Shown: in pieces, positions 1-8,171 of the stretch
How positions within the stretch are numbered: the first letter of the stretch is position 1
Layout of the letters: the number at the start of each line of letters is the position of its first letter
Assembly: GCA_002394465.1 (NCBI GenBank)
Contig: DGTU01000152.1
Coordinates: 1-38,001, forward strand
Direction: 5' to 3'
DNA: 38,001 nt
From: Treponema sp. UBA4328
GTDB lineage: Bacteria > Spirochaetota > Spirochaetia > Treponematales > Treponemataceae
Program-made: the position numbers and the translations under genes
Notes under the pieces: model-generated
Told to the model about the DNA's origin: nothing
The model's input: only the letters and a program-made list of their open reading frames with translations
Database searches by the model: none

Positions 1-1186
1 AATGCATTGAATGTCCGCCTTCATGCGCCATCGTAAATACGTCCCTTATGGAATCTTCCTTGTAGTTCAGGAGAATATACGGATATCCTTTGTAAACTCC
101 GCTTGAAAATGCCCCGGAACGTTTCCCCTTGTTTTCAAAGCGGTCAACCCATCCGTTGAGCAGGCCTCCGCAGAGAGTATCAGTATATTCTTTTCCGAGA
201 GGTGCAAGTGCATTCCTGCAGATTTCAACTGACTGCTCATAAGTCGTCTTTACGTCAACATTTTTTACAAGAGGAACATAAACATCGTAATGCCTCAGTT
301 CGCTTACGCCGAGAACCTTTTTGCGCAGGGAATAATACTTATGAAGAACCGGAAGGTTTTTGTGAACCGTATCAATGAGGTTTCTGTAAACTTTTTCAGG
401 AACTTTATTTGAGTAGAGCGCCGCATCAAGGCTTGATTTGTATCCGCGGGCACGTGCATAGAAAATGTCCTGGTTAACATTGCCTGAATAAAGGGCTGCA
501 AGGGTATTCTCGTGCTTTTCAAATACCCTGTAATATTTTTCATATGCAGCTTTTCTGACATTCCTGTCCTGGTTATGAAGGTAAAGGACAAAAGTTGACT
601 GTGTAAGCGGCTGTTTTTTGCCGTCAATTTCAACGCCTTCGAATTCAAGGTCAACGTTCGTCAGCAGGCTGTAGGCATTTTCTGCAGTCTGTGAAGTATC
701 AGAATGAAGCGAAAGGATTTTTTCTTCTTTTTCGCTGAGAATATGAGGTTTTGCGTGAAGTTCCTTCTGTATGAACACCTTATAATCTGCAAAGGAAGGA
801 TCTTCAAGCCATTCGTTAAGCTGGTTTTCCGGAATGGACATAAGTTCCGGGGAAAAGAACGACATTTCACTTTCTGCCTTTGAATACGCCATCAGGGCCC
901 TGTCCTTGCGGTCCTGGGCAGAAGAATCACTTTCATCCGCCGTGTACTGAAGGCCTGCATAGTTGTAAACAGTCTCTGTCACGAGGTCAAGTTCTTCCAT
1001 TGCCCTGAGACAGGAAAGCAGGGAATCTTTTGAAGCAAGTTTTCCCTTAAAGGAAGCGGCTTTTGCCGCAAGTTCAGGTATGGAAGCGAGGGATTTTTCC
1101 CATTCGTCATTATCCTTAAAAAGAGTTGAAAGGTCCCATTTGTATTCCTCAGGAACATCTTTTCTAAGCGGAATATTATCACTCAT
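1..1186 (-). CDS. pepF: Oligoendopeptidase F (M3B metallopeptidase), C-terminus outside the window
   Basis: Cytoplasmic zinc oligopeptidase that degrades short peptides. The reading frame is open from the ATG at 1186 to the window edge (395 codons). It begins MSDNIPLRKDVPEEYKWDLSTLF, the typical PepF N-terminus, and passes through the long helical region. It is cut just after the zinc motif HEGGH (residues 388-392, read as MAHEGGHSMH), so the catalytic helix is visible but the third zinc ligand and the C-terminal domain are not. An AGGTGA Shine-Dalgarno sequence lies about 6 nt before the start. No signal peptide is present. It stands alone on this strand, with a promoter candidate at 1238-1266. 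Family assignment is firm; whether the far end is intact cannot be judged here. Confidence 0.93.
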   Translation of the reverse strand, partial: MSDNIPLRKDVPEEYKWDLSTLFKDNDEWEKSLASIPELAAKAASFKGKLASKDSLLSCLRAMEELDLVTETVYNYAGLQYTADESDSSAQDRKDRALMAYSKAESEMSFFSPELMSIPENQLNEWLEDPSFADYKVFIQKELHAKPHILSEKEEKILSLHSDTSQTAENAYSLLTNVDLEFEGVEIDGKKQPLTQSTFVLYLHNQDRNVRKAAYEKYYRVFEKHENTLAALYSGNVNQDIFYARARGYKSSLDAALYSNKVPEKVYRNLIDTVHKNLPVLHKYYSLRKKVLGVSELRHYDVYVPLVKNVDVKTTYEQSVEICRNALAPLGKEYTDTLCGGLLNGWVDRFENKGKRSGAFSSGVYKGYPYILLNYKEDSIRDVFTMAHEGGHSMH

Positions 1187-1237
1187 ATCTTCACCTGCTT
1201 CTGACAAAAAACTTTTTTATCCGGCATTAATTTCGAA

Positions 1238-1266
1238 CTTATAAACCATATCATCAAAATTGACTA
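1238..1266 (-). promoter_or_regulatory. Candidate sigma-70 promoter of pepF
   Basis: On the minus strand TAGTCA (1261-1266) and TATAAG (1238-1243) are separated by 17 nt, giving a leader of roughly 45 nt that contains the pepF Shine-Dalgarno sequence. Matches to consensus are 4/6 and 5/6. Prediction by eye only. Confidence 0.45.
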
Positions 1267-1271
1267 CCGGT

Positions 1272-1380
1272 CGCATAAATGCGGGTCAAAACCGTGCGCT
1301 GGCGCACTACACGCTGTTTCTGGCAATGGAACTTATTTAATGCCGCTTCGCAGCATCCACAAACAGAGTGTTTTTGCCCG
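1272..1380. repeat. Structured intergenic element with nested inverted repeats
   Basis: This stretch between pepF and mnmG holds no gene but folds well. There is an outer pairing of 1282-1291 with 1372-1380 (one bulge) and a perfect hairpin GTGCGC-TG-GCGCAC at 1294-1307. A 15-bp arm pairs 1309-1323 with 1357-1371 (two mismatches). A CGCAT-AA-ATGCG palindrome at 1272-1283 competes with the outer stem. This multi-branched shape suggests a dispersed palindromic repeat or a small structured RNA. It matches no riboswitch or ncRNA family I know. The rest of 1187-1450 shows only the pepF leader and AT-rich sequence. Confidence 0.5.
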
Positions 1381-1450
1381 TCTTTCTGCTCCCTCCCGTC
1401 AATTTTAATTAAATCCTTAACAGCTCGAAATTAAGGCTATTATTTATTTA

Positions 1451-1497
1451 TTTAAAATAACCATGCTTTTACTGCGTAAAACCATGGTTATTTTAAA
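1451..1497 (-). terminator. Long hairpin containing the mnmG stop codon, probable terminator
   Basis: A 15-bp perfect inverted repeat (1451-1465 with 1483-1497) encloses a second 6-bp pairing, TTTTAC (1467-1472) with GTAAAA (1476-1481), around a TGC loop. Only one C-C mismatch interrupts about 21 base pairs. The mnmG TAA stop (1488-1490) and its last two codons lie inside the stem. Downstream on the minus strand the sequence is A/T-rich but not a clean T run, so it may be a terminator, an mRNA 3' stabiliser, or both. Confidence 0.6.
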
Positions 1498-3545
1498 TAT
1501 ACCATTAGTAGCATTATATCGGAATTGCGGATTCCGGAAATGCGCGAGGCCTGGCCGAGGGTCAGGGGCCTTACTTTTTCAAGCTTCTGACGGCTCTCCG
1601 AACTTAATGCCGGGATTTTTCCGTAATCGAAATTCTGCGGTATATGAAAATGCTCCATCCTGTGCATTTTTGCAACGCGTGCATCCTGCTTTTCTATATA
1701 GTATTTGTATTTTGCGTCTTCCTGTGCAAGTTCCCATACCAGGGGAGAAAAGCCCGGATTTTCTGCCGACGGATCCTTGAGAAGGATTTCAGTGGCCTCA
1801 GCAACCTGCGCATATTTATTGTTAACGCAGTCCAGCTGCTCCCTGGTCTTTAAGCCGGCTTTGAATGCTTTTTCACAGAGCCTTCTGTCTGCCGTATCAT
1901 GCCTGAGCTTGAGGCGGTATTCTGCCCTTGCCGTAAACATTCTGTACGGTTCCTTTGTTCCGAGGGTAACAAGATCATCTATAAGAACTCCGATATAGGC
2001 CTCGTCACGACCGATTATAAGCGGCTCCCATTCAGGAAGTTTTTCGAAAGTATTGAATCCCTTATCCTTAAGTGAATCCCGGATCATGGTATTTATCAGG
2101 TGAGTTTCATTTTCTGAAATTTCCGCGAAGCGTTTGATTTCTTCTTCACTCATCTTCGGGCCCGGCTGGAAGGCATCTTTTTCTCCGCTTGCCGGAGTCT
2201 GACCGAGTCCCGCCCTTGCGCACGGAATGTCTCCGCAGAGTTTTATATGGGCACGCGCATAAAGGCCTGCATTTATTCCTGCAATCAGCCCCTGTCCGGC
2301 AGCTTCTTCGTAACCTGAAGTTCCGTTTATCTGACCTGCATCAAAAAGTCCTGCAACACGCTTGGTTTCAAGGCTCGGATAAAGCTGGGTCGGTTCAACA
2401 TAATCATATTCAACGGCATAGCCCGGACGGCTTACGACACATTTTTCAAATCCGGGTAGAGTCCTCAGAAATTCATCCTGAACTTCTTCCGGAAGACTTG
2501 ATGAAAGTCCGTTAAGATATATTTCGTCCGTGAGCAGGCTTTCTGGCTCAACAAAAAGCTGATGTCTTTCCCGTTCAGCAAAGCGCATTACCTTGTCTTC
2601 AATGCTTGGACAGTATCTCGGTCCAACGCCGTTTATCTTTCCTGAATAAAGCGGAGACCGCCCGATATTGCTTCTGATTATTTTGTGAGTTTCTTCATTC
2701 GTATATACGACATGGCACGGAACCATCGGCCTTTCAACCGTTTCATCGTCAAAACTGAAAGGAATTACCTCATCATCACCGTTCTGCTCTTCAAGGCAGC
2801 TGAAATCTACCGTATGGCGCAGGATTCGCGGAGGAGTTCCCGTCTTGAGCCTTCCCGTTGTAAATCCGAGCCTGTTGAGGGAATGTGTCAGTCCGAAGGC
2901 TCCGCCCTCACCGATTCTTCCGCACGGAGCATCATATTCACCGATGAAGATTCTTCCGCCGAGAAATGTTCCGGTAGTCAGGACAACGGAACGGACAGGA
3001 ATTACCCTTCCGCGTTCAGTTACTACAGCCGTTACCTTCTGCCTCATTCCGCTGCGTGCAGCTTCAGTAAGTATCCGGCTCCTGAATTCCCCCGGAATGC
3101 TTCCCTTTTCTGCAGAAGTATCACTGTCAGGAGGGAGCGGAGTATCACTTGCCGTGGTAATAATATCGACGACCGTATCCATCAGCGTACTGAGGTTCGG
3201 AGTAGTTTCTATTGTCTGTCGTGCAATCTGAGAATAAAGGATTTTATCTGCCTGGGAACGCGGAGCCTGTACGGCAGGACCACGGCTTTTGTTCAGCATG
3301 CGGAACTGAATCATCGACCTGTCAATGATTTTTCCCATTTCACCGCCGAGGGCATCTATTTCACGCACGATATTACCTTTTGCAATTCCGCCGATGGACG
3401 GGTTGCAGCTCATGCGTGCGATTGAGTCAATTGTCTGAGTAATGAGGAGGGTTTTTAATCCCATGCGGGCACAGGCAAGGCAGGCCTCAGTTCCCGCATG
3501 ACCGCCGCCGATAACGGCTACATCAAAGGAATCGTAGAATGACAT
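1488..3545 (-). CDS. mnmG: tRNA uridine-5-carboxymethylaminomethyl(34) synthesis enzyme MnmG (GidA)
   Basis: FAD-dependent enzyme that, with MnmE, installs the carboxymethylaminomethyl group on wobble uridine 34 of several tRNAs. The N-terminus MSFYDSFDVAVIGGGHAGTEA contains the Rossmann FAD motif GGGHAGxEA. Further family signatures follow: CNPSIGG (47-53), TGTFLGG (191-197), RLKTGTPPR, and near the C-terminus the TARAEYRL and LTLGQASRI segments. At 685 residues it is longer than the usual 620-630. The excess is mainly an insertion at about residues 131-168, rich in S, D, P and T, before VTAVVTERGRVIPVRSVVLTTGTFL. It is last in the rlmE - M23 - mnmG operon, with only 3 nt after the peptidase stop. 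MnmE is not in this window. Assignment certain. Confidence 0.97.
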   Translation of the reverse strand: MSFYDSFDVAVIGGGHAGTEACLACARMGLKTLLITQTIDSIARMSCNPSIGGIAKGNIVREIDALGGEMGKIIDRSMIQFRMLNKSRGPAVQAPRSQADKILYSQIARQTIETTPNLSTLMDTVVDIITTASDTPLPPDSDTSAEKGSIPGEFRSRILTEAARSGMRQKVTAVVTERGRVIPVRSVVLTTGTFLGGRIFIGEYDAPCGRIGEGGAFGLTHSLNRLGFTTGRLKTGTPPRILRHTVDFSCLEEQNGDDEVIPFSFDDETVERPMVPCHVVYTNEETHKIIRSNIGRSPLYSGKINGVGPRYCPSIEDKVMRFAERERHQLFVEPESLLTDEIYLNGLSSSLPEEVQDEFLRTLPGFEKCVVSRPGYAVEYDYVEPTQLYPSLETKRVAGLFDAGQINGTSGYEEAAGQGLIAGINAGLYARAHIKLCGDIPCARAGLGQTPASGEKDAFQPGPKMSEEEIKRFAEISENETHLINTMIRDSLKDKGFNTFEKLPEWEPLIIGRDEAYIGVLIDDLVTLGTKEPYRMFTARAEYRLKLRHDTADRRLCEKAFKAGLKTREQLDCVNNKYAQVAEATEILLKDPSAENPGFSPLVWELAQEDAKYKYYIEKQDARVAKMHRMEHFHIPQNFDYGKIPALSSESRQKLEKVRPLTLGQASRISGIRNSDIMLLMVYLK

Positions 3546-3548
3546 CCG

Positions 3549-4553
3549 CTAATTCCACAAATTGACCGGATTTACGGCCTTACCGTTTTTATAGACGGTA
3601 AAATGCAGGTGAGGTCCGGTACTCATGCCTGTACTTCCGACCTTACCGATCTTTGATTTTGAATTGACATACTGTCCCTTGACGGCAGTAATTGCGCTCA
3701 TATGGCCGTACAAAGTTTTATATCCAGAATGATGCGTTATGATTACATAATTTCCGTATGTATTGTTGAATCCGGTAGCAGTTACCTTTCCGTCGAGTGC
3801 GGCATAAATCCATGTTCCTGTAGGACATGCCATGTCAATTCCCGAATGATATGAACGTGAACCTGTGAAAGGACTTGCACGCCAGCCGAAACTTGAAGAC
3901 TTATACCATCTTGCATGAATCGGCTTTTTGAAAAGGTCACCGTTTATTTCCTGAAGTTCAGCCCAGCTCAGTTTTCCGCCCGGTACATAAATCATCGTTC
4001 CTGCAGAAAGGTTTTCATCGGCTTTTCTGTTGTTTACGGAAGCACATTTTGCAAGTTCAACGGAATATTTTTCGGCAATTTTGTCGAGGGTTTCTCCGTC
4101 CTTCTTAACTGTATAGAGGATTCCAGGCATTGAAGGAATCTTGAGGTAAGTTCCGATCTGAAGGTTTCTTGATGAATGAACGCTGTTAACGCTGATAATC
4201 GTATCCTGAGAAATTCCGAAATTTTCAGCAATATGTCCGATCATGTCACCCGGCTTAACGCGGTAGACCTGATAAAAAAGTTCTTCGTCAGCAGCCGGCG
4301 GTAAATCAGCAGCAATCTGTTCAAGGGTTTCTCCGGAAACAAATGATTCTTCATTAACAAGCGGAATACCCGGAGTTTCAAAACCGCCCTGTCCGTCAGG
4401 ATGTGAAGTTCCGCCGTTATAAATGGCAGCACCTGCAAGAACTGTCATGCAGGAACAGACCGTAACGAGAAGATACTGAACGGCAGATTTTGTCTCAATC
4501 CTTGAAATTTTTCTGGTAAAAAATCCTGTTATTTTTTTAACTGCATTTTTCAT
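3549..4553 (-). CDS. Membrane-anchored LysM/M23 family peptidoglycan peptidase
   Basis: Predicted envelope peptidase that binds and cleaves peptidoglycan cross-links, facing the periplasm. The 334-residue protein has a short basic N-terminus and one transmembrane segment (about 26-44). Two LysM repeats follow (about 96-140 and 147-191, each ending in a KIP or YVPG turn), then a C-terminal M23 domain. Zinc ligands are intact: H236 and D240 (HSGID), and H317 in GPHLHF; H284 (LYGHMS) is the usual catalytic histidine. It lies 2 nt after rlmE and 3 nt before mnmG, so the three are probably cotranscribed. The architecture is the same as the peptidase at 18707-19888, so the two are paralogues. Exact bond specificity cannot be told. 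Confidence 0.92.
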   Translation of the reverse strand: MKNAVKKITGFFTRKISRIETKSAVQYLLVTVCSCMTVLAGAAIYNGGTSHPDGQGGFETPGIPLVNEESFVSGETLEQIAADLPPAADEELFYQVYRVKPGDMIGHIAENFGISQDTIISVNSVHSSRNLQIGTYLKIPSMPGILYTVKKDGETLDKIAEKYSVELAKCASVNNRKADENLSAGTMIYVPGGKLSWAELQEINGDLFKKPIHARWYKSSSFGWRASPFTGSRSYHSGIDMACPTGTWIYAALDGKVTATGFNNTYGNYVIITHHSGYKTLYGHMSAITAVKGQYVNSKSKIGKVGSTGMSTGPHLHFTVYKNGKAVNPVNLWN

Positions 4554-4555
4554 AT

Positions 4556-5152
4556 TTACTTTTTACCGCACCCGATCAAATAAGTTTCAAATGACTCATT
4601 TCTGCACGCAACCGGCTTAAATCCCTTCGCAGAAGTAAAGATTTCCCTCATCATTTTGAGCAGAGCCTGCTGGTCTCCATTCTGAAAAATCTTTACGCAG
4701 AAGTTTCCGCCTGTTTTCAGCATTATCTGAGCATAATAAATGGCCATTTTTACGAGTCCCTGACTTCTGGCCGTATCGACAACCCTGTTTCCCGTCGTCT
4801 TCGGGGCAGCATCACATACTACCAGATCATAAGGCCCGTGAGACCTGATTTCATCAAGAATTTCCTTCTGCATCAGGTCACCCTGAATAAAGACAAGGTT
4901 TTCACCCTTAACGTCTTTTGACAGGGGATTAAGGTCACAGCTGACAACCTTGCCGCTGCCTTCCATCGAACGGAGCAGAAAAGTAGTCCAGCTTCCCGGA
5001 GCAGCTCCAAGATCAAGCACGGAATAATTCTTCTTTATCATTCCGAATTTTTCATCTATCTCTTTGAGTTTATAAACTGATCTTGCCGGGTATCCTTCAC
5101 TGAATGCCTTGCGCGACCAGTAATCCGGTTTTTCGTAACTGTTATTAGCCAT
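4556..5152 (-). CDS. rlmE: 23S rRNA 2'-O-ribose methyltransferase (RrmJ/FtsJ family)
   Basis: SAM-dependent methyltransferase; the E. coli member methylates U2552 in the A loop of 23S rRNA. At 198 residues it is close to the E. coli length (209). Motif I is LDLGAAPGSW (46-55). The catalytic tetrad K-D-K-E is complete: K28 (RSVYKLKEID), D114 (VVCDAAP), K154 (CVKIFQNGD) and E189 (RNESFETYLIG). It is the first gene of the operon rlmE - M23 - mnmG. No strong Shine-Dalgarno precedes the ATG. A GATAAT hexamer sits 9 nt upstream, but without a good -35, so the start mode is unclear. RNA target inferred from family only. Confidence 0.94.
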   Translation of the reverse strand: MANNSYEKPDYWSRKAFSEGYPARSVYKLKEIDEKFGMIKKNYSVLDLGAAPGSWTTFLLRSMEGSGKVVSCDLNPLSKDVKGENLVFIQGDLMQKEILDEIRSHGPYDLVVCDAAPKTTGNRVVDTARSQGLVKMAIYYAQIMLKTGGNFCVKIFQNGDQQALLKMMREIFTSAKGFKPVACRNESFETYLIGCGKK

Positions 5153-5257
5153 TCTTATCTGATTATCGGAATTTATTAAACCATATTTTAGTATAAATGT
5201 CTTGTATAATACAGAGGATTTTTTGCCCCTTCCCTTTTCACCTGCAAAAATCTTTAT

Positions 5258-5286
5258 GCGACACGAATTGTTTTTTGTGATATAAT
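5258..5286 (+). promoter_or_regulatory. Promoter of the polyprenyl synthase gene, predicting a leaderless mRNA
   Basis: GCGACA (5258-5263) - 17 nt - perfect TATAAT (5281-5286) with an extended TGA just before it. The -10 ends 7 nt before the ATG at 5294, so transcription should begin at about the start codon. There is no Shine-Dalgarno sequence. The ATG at 5288 lies 1 nt after the -10 and would be outside the transcript. Confidence 0.65.
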
Positions 5287-5293
5287 TATGGCT

Positions 5294-6355
5294 ATGAATC
5301 AGGAATTTTCACAGCGGCTTGAACGGATTGAATCTGTCCTAAACAGGGCTCTGCCCGAAGACCTTAACGGAAACTGGCAGGACAATTCTTTCGGTTCACT
5401 CGATGAATGCATAACAAAAACTCATTTCTCCCAGCTTGCAGAGCCGTGCATCCGTCTTGTTTCCCTCGGCGGAAAACGCTGGCGTCCGCTTCTCTGCGTC
5501 CTGTGCGCTGAAATGGCTGAAGAAATCCTTAACCGCGGAGAAGAATCCGTTAATACGGCTTACGAACTGACTCCTCTTGTAGAATTTGCACACACCGCAT
5601 CACTGATTCACGATGATATAGAAGACAACGCAGACCGGCGCAGGGGAAAAGCTGCTGCCCACATTAAATACGGAACTGATGTTGCAATAAATGCAGGTTC
5701 CTGGCTCTATTTTGAAGCAGCCTCAGTAATAAAAAACACACGGCTCCCGGCAGAACAGAAATGCGCCCTCTATGAACTTTTTATGACTGAACTGAGAAAA
5801 CTTCATCTTGGCCAGGCAATGGATATTCTCTGGCACAGAAACCTTGACCTGTTTCCGACTGCAGATGAATACAAGGCAATGGTCAAAAACAAGACCGGCA
5901 CCCTTTCACGCATGGCAGTCAAAATCGGCCTTACTGCAATGAATGCCGGTGCAGACATAATAGAAAAAGCAGGAAAAATTGCCGAAGACATCGGAACAGG
6001 TTTTCAGATTCTCGACGACGTTACGAACCTTACGACAGGCAATCCCGGAAAAAAACGCGGAGATGACATTGTTGAAGGTAAAAAAAGCCTCGTCGTTCTG
6101 ATGCACATAAACGAACACCCTCAGGACAGGGATATCTTTGAAGGACTTTTTGCCAGGGCACAGAAAGAAGGAATCGATTCCCCTGCAATTGAACGTGCCA
6201 TTTCAATACTGTCAAAAGGCGGTTCAATCGAAAAGGCACGAAAACTCGGAAGCGAACTGGTTCAGAAAAAATCAGAAGAGCTTTCGGTACTGTTTGGAAA
6301 AGAAACAAAGGCAGGCAGCCTGATATCAGAGCTGTTTGCATCAATACATAAGTAA
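5294..6355 (+). CDS. Polyprenyl diphosphate synthase (trans-isoprenyl diphosphate synthase)
   Basis: Condenses isopentenyl diphosphate with allylic diphosphates to build a prenyl chain for lipids or quinone-like carriers. Numbering from the ATG at 5288 (355 residues), GGKRWRP lies at 61-67 and the first Asp motif HDDIEDNADRRRG at 108-120, with DDxxD intact. The second motif is FQILDDVTN (239-247), where the third acidic residue is Asn, followed by GKKRGDDIVEGKKSL. Chain length cannot be read reliably. I place the start at 5294 because the only good promoter puts transcription start there; 5288 adds just two residues. A TPR gene follows after 13 nt with a strong Shine-Dalgarno sequence, so both probably share a transcript. 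Confidence 0.88.
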   Translation: MNQEFSQRLERIESVLNRALPEDLNGNWQDNSFGSLDECITKTHFSQLAEPCIRLVSLGGKRWRPLLCVLCAEMAEEILNRGEESVNTAYELTPLVEFAHTASLIHDDIEDNADRRRGKAAAHIKYGTDVAINAGSWLYFEAASVIKNTRLPAEQKCALYELFMTELRKLHLGQAMDILWHRNLDLFPTADEYKAMVKNKTGTLSRMAVKIGLTAMNAGADIIEKAGKIAEDIGTGFQILDDVTNLTTGNPGKKRGDDIVEGKKSLVVLMHINEHPQDRDIFEGLFARAQKEGIDSPAIERAISILSKGGSIEKARKLGSELVQKKSEELSVLFGKETKAGSLISELFASIHK

Positions 6356-6368
6356 GGAGGTAATTTTA

Positions 6369-6899
6369 ATGCTTGAAACTGTTGAAACATTAAACACGCA
6401 GGCCATCGAATTTGCCTCCAACGGTGACTTCAGGGAAGCAATTGCCTGCCTCAAGAAGGCTCTCGGAATGCAGAAATACAATTCCCTGCTCTGGTTCAAT
6501 CTCGGGGTTACCTACCGTGATGCCGGTGAAACTGACGCAGCAAAAGAAGCTCTCCTCATGGCCTTTGAAATTGACGACGAAGACATTGATATCATTGAAA
6601 TGCTCGCCTCACTGTATCAGAGCACGGGCGACTATGCAGAAGCATTAAAATTCTGCATGCTCGGAACATGCCTGTACCCTGAAAATGCAAGAATCTGGAA
6701 TACGCTGGGAGTTGTATTTTTTAATACGCGCGACTACGAGGAAGCCTGCAACGCATTCGAAAAGGCAGTATCAATCAACCCGTATTATTATGATGCGCTG
6801 TACAACCTCCGCGACACCTACGAAGAACTCGGAAATAAAAAAGGGGCAGCCGTCTGCAGGGAACAGATGAAGCATATTTCCCAGGACAACCGCCCTTAA
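6369..6899 (+). CDS. TPR-repeat protein
   Basis: A 176-residue soluble protein made almost entirely of four tetratricopeptide repeats (for example FASNGDFREAIACLKKAL, FNLGVTYRDAGETDAAKEAL and NTRDYEEACNAFEKAV). It has no signal peptide or membrane segment, so it is likely a cytoplasmic protein-protein adaptor. The start at 6369 is fixed by a strong AAGGAGG 8 nt upstream. An in-frame ATG at 6336 lies inside the preceding gene and has no such site. It is probably cotranscribed with the isoprenoid synthase, but nothing in the sequence links their functions. Its 3' end faces cheB with 28 nt between; that gap contains a perfect palindrome ATCAGCGCTGAT (6906-6917), a possible weak bidirectional terminator. 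Specific role unknown. Confidence 0.85.
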   Translation: MLETVETLNTQAIEFASNGDFREAIACLKKALGMQKYNSLLWFNLGVTYRDAGETDAAKEALLMAFEIDDEDIDIIEMLASLYQSTGDYAEALKFCMLGTCLYPENARIWNTLGVVFFNTRDYEEACNAFEKAVSINPYYYDALYNLRDTYEELGNKKGAAVCREQMKHISQDNRP

Positions 6900-6927
6900 C
6901 TGAACATCAGCGCTGATTAAGATCTTA

Positions 6928-8142
6928 TCAGCCGTGTTCCCTTACAAGCTTTGAAATCTCACCGGCCATGTTGTCGAGCGAAACCTGCTTCTGTACGGCA
7001 CCAAGTTCATAGGCAACTTTCGGCATTCCGTAAACGATTGCAGATTTTTCATCCTGACCCAAAGTCCATGCACCCTGTTTTCTCATTTCAGCAAGCTGAA
7101 CGGCACCGTCTTTACCCATTCCGGTCATGATGACGCCGAGAGCCCTGTTTGCATAAACCTTTGCAATAGATTCAAACATAACGTCTGCCGAAGGCCTGTG
7201 ACCGTTTCTGAGCGGTTCCTGTGAAAGCCTTATGACATTTCCGGACAGTCCGGTTTCAACAACGATATGATGATTTCCCGGAGCGATATATATGCAGTTT
7301 TTCTGTGTTACATCCCCGTCTTCTGCTTCCTTTACGTGAAGCGGACAGATTTTATCGAGGCTGCCTGCAAATTCCTTTGTAAATCCTTCAGGCATATGCT
7401 GAACTACAAGAACAGGCTTATTAAGGTCCGGCGCGATATTTTTGAATACTTCACGAAGCGCGTTCGGACCACCCGTAGAAATACCAATGGCAACGACTTC
7501 AATCCTGCCTTCCTTGCGTACAGGAGTGATGACTGCCGGTTCCTTAGGTTTAGTTGTAAGTGAATTAAACGGATTTTCTTCAACAGGCTTAGCAGGAGCT
7601 GATTTTGCACTTGCAGCAAGGAATTCCTTGGCTTTTTCCTTACCCATAGCTTCTTCGAGCTTGCGGTTAACCTGCTGTTCTGCTGCAAATTTCAGGTAAT
7701 AGTCATATCCGTAAACAATCTTGCCCTTTCTGCGTGCGTACTGTCCGCCGTATGAAGCGACAAGTTCTGTAATCCTGTCAGCTACTGAATTAATGTCGGC
7801 AGATACAGAACCGTTCGGCTTGGTGATAAAATCACTTGCACCAAGTTCGAGACATTCCATCGTAACGGCAGCGCCCTTTTCAGCAATACTTGAAAGGATT
7901 ATGACAGGAATATCAATATTCTCCTGCCGCCGTCTTCTCAGGAATTCAACGCCGTTCATTACAGGCATTTCTATATCAAGAACAATTACATCCGGTTTCA
8001 GCTGCGGGATTTTTTCGAGAAGGAACTGTCCGTTCATGGCAGTTCCGCAGACACTCATTCCAGGAGCAGCATTAATTACCCTGGAAATAAGGTTCCTCAT
8101 GAGAGCTGAGTCATCGCATACAAGTACAGAAATATCGTCCAT
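6928..8142 (-). CDS. cheB: Chemotaxis response regulator protein-glutamate methylesterase/deamidase
   Basis: CheB demethylates and deamidates glutamyl side chains of chemoreceptors when phosphorylated by CheA, providing adaptation. The 404-residue protein has an N-terminal receiver domain with acidic pocket D10/D11, phospho-acceptor D56 (VLDIEMP), T/S switch region LSS and K108. The C-terminal methylesterase has the catalytic triad S222 (GISTGGP), H249 (VVQHMPEGFT) and D345 (MTGMGKDGA). The linker (about 130-212) is longer than in the enterobacterial protein and rich in A, K and P. It follows cheR after 29 nt, with GGGAGG about 12 nt upstream. CheA, CheW and receptors lie elsewhere. Confidence 0.96.
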   Translation of the reverse strand: MDDISVLVCDDSALMRNLISRVINAAPGMSVCGTAMNGQFLLEKIPQLKPDVIVLDIEMPVMNGVEFLRRRRQENIDIPVIILSSIAEKGAAVTMECLELGASDFITKPNGSVSADINSVADRITELVASYGGQYARRKGKIVYGYDYYLKFAAEQQVNRKLEEAMGKEKAKEFLAASAKSAPAKPVEENPFNSLTTKPKEPAVITPVRKEGRIEVVAIGISTGGPNALREVFKNIAPDLNKPVLVVQHMPEGFTKEFAGSLDKICPLHVKEAEDGDVTQKNCIYIAPGNHHIVVETGLSGNVIRLSQEPLRNGHRPSADVMFESIAKVYANRALGVIMTGMGKDGAVQLAEMRKQGAWTLGQDEKSAIVYGMPKVAYELGAVQKQVSLDNMAGEISKLVREHG

Positions 8143-8171
8143 AAATACCGCAAGCCTCCCTGTCTCTCAGA

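Noticed and set aside
2685..3425. 246-codon open frame on the plus strand
   Set aside because: Lies wholly opposite mnmG, which has strong family motifs; composition is that of an antisense shadow and there is no Shine-Dalgarno or domain.
5185..5210. Second plus-strand promoter from the TATAAT at 5205-5210
   Set aside because: No -35 hexamer at 16-18 nt and no transcript role apparent; the promoter at 5258-5286 is better.
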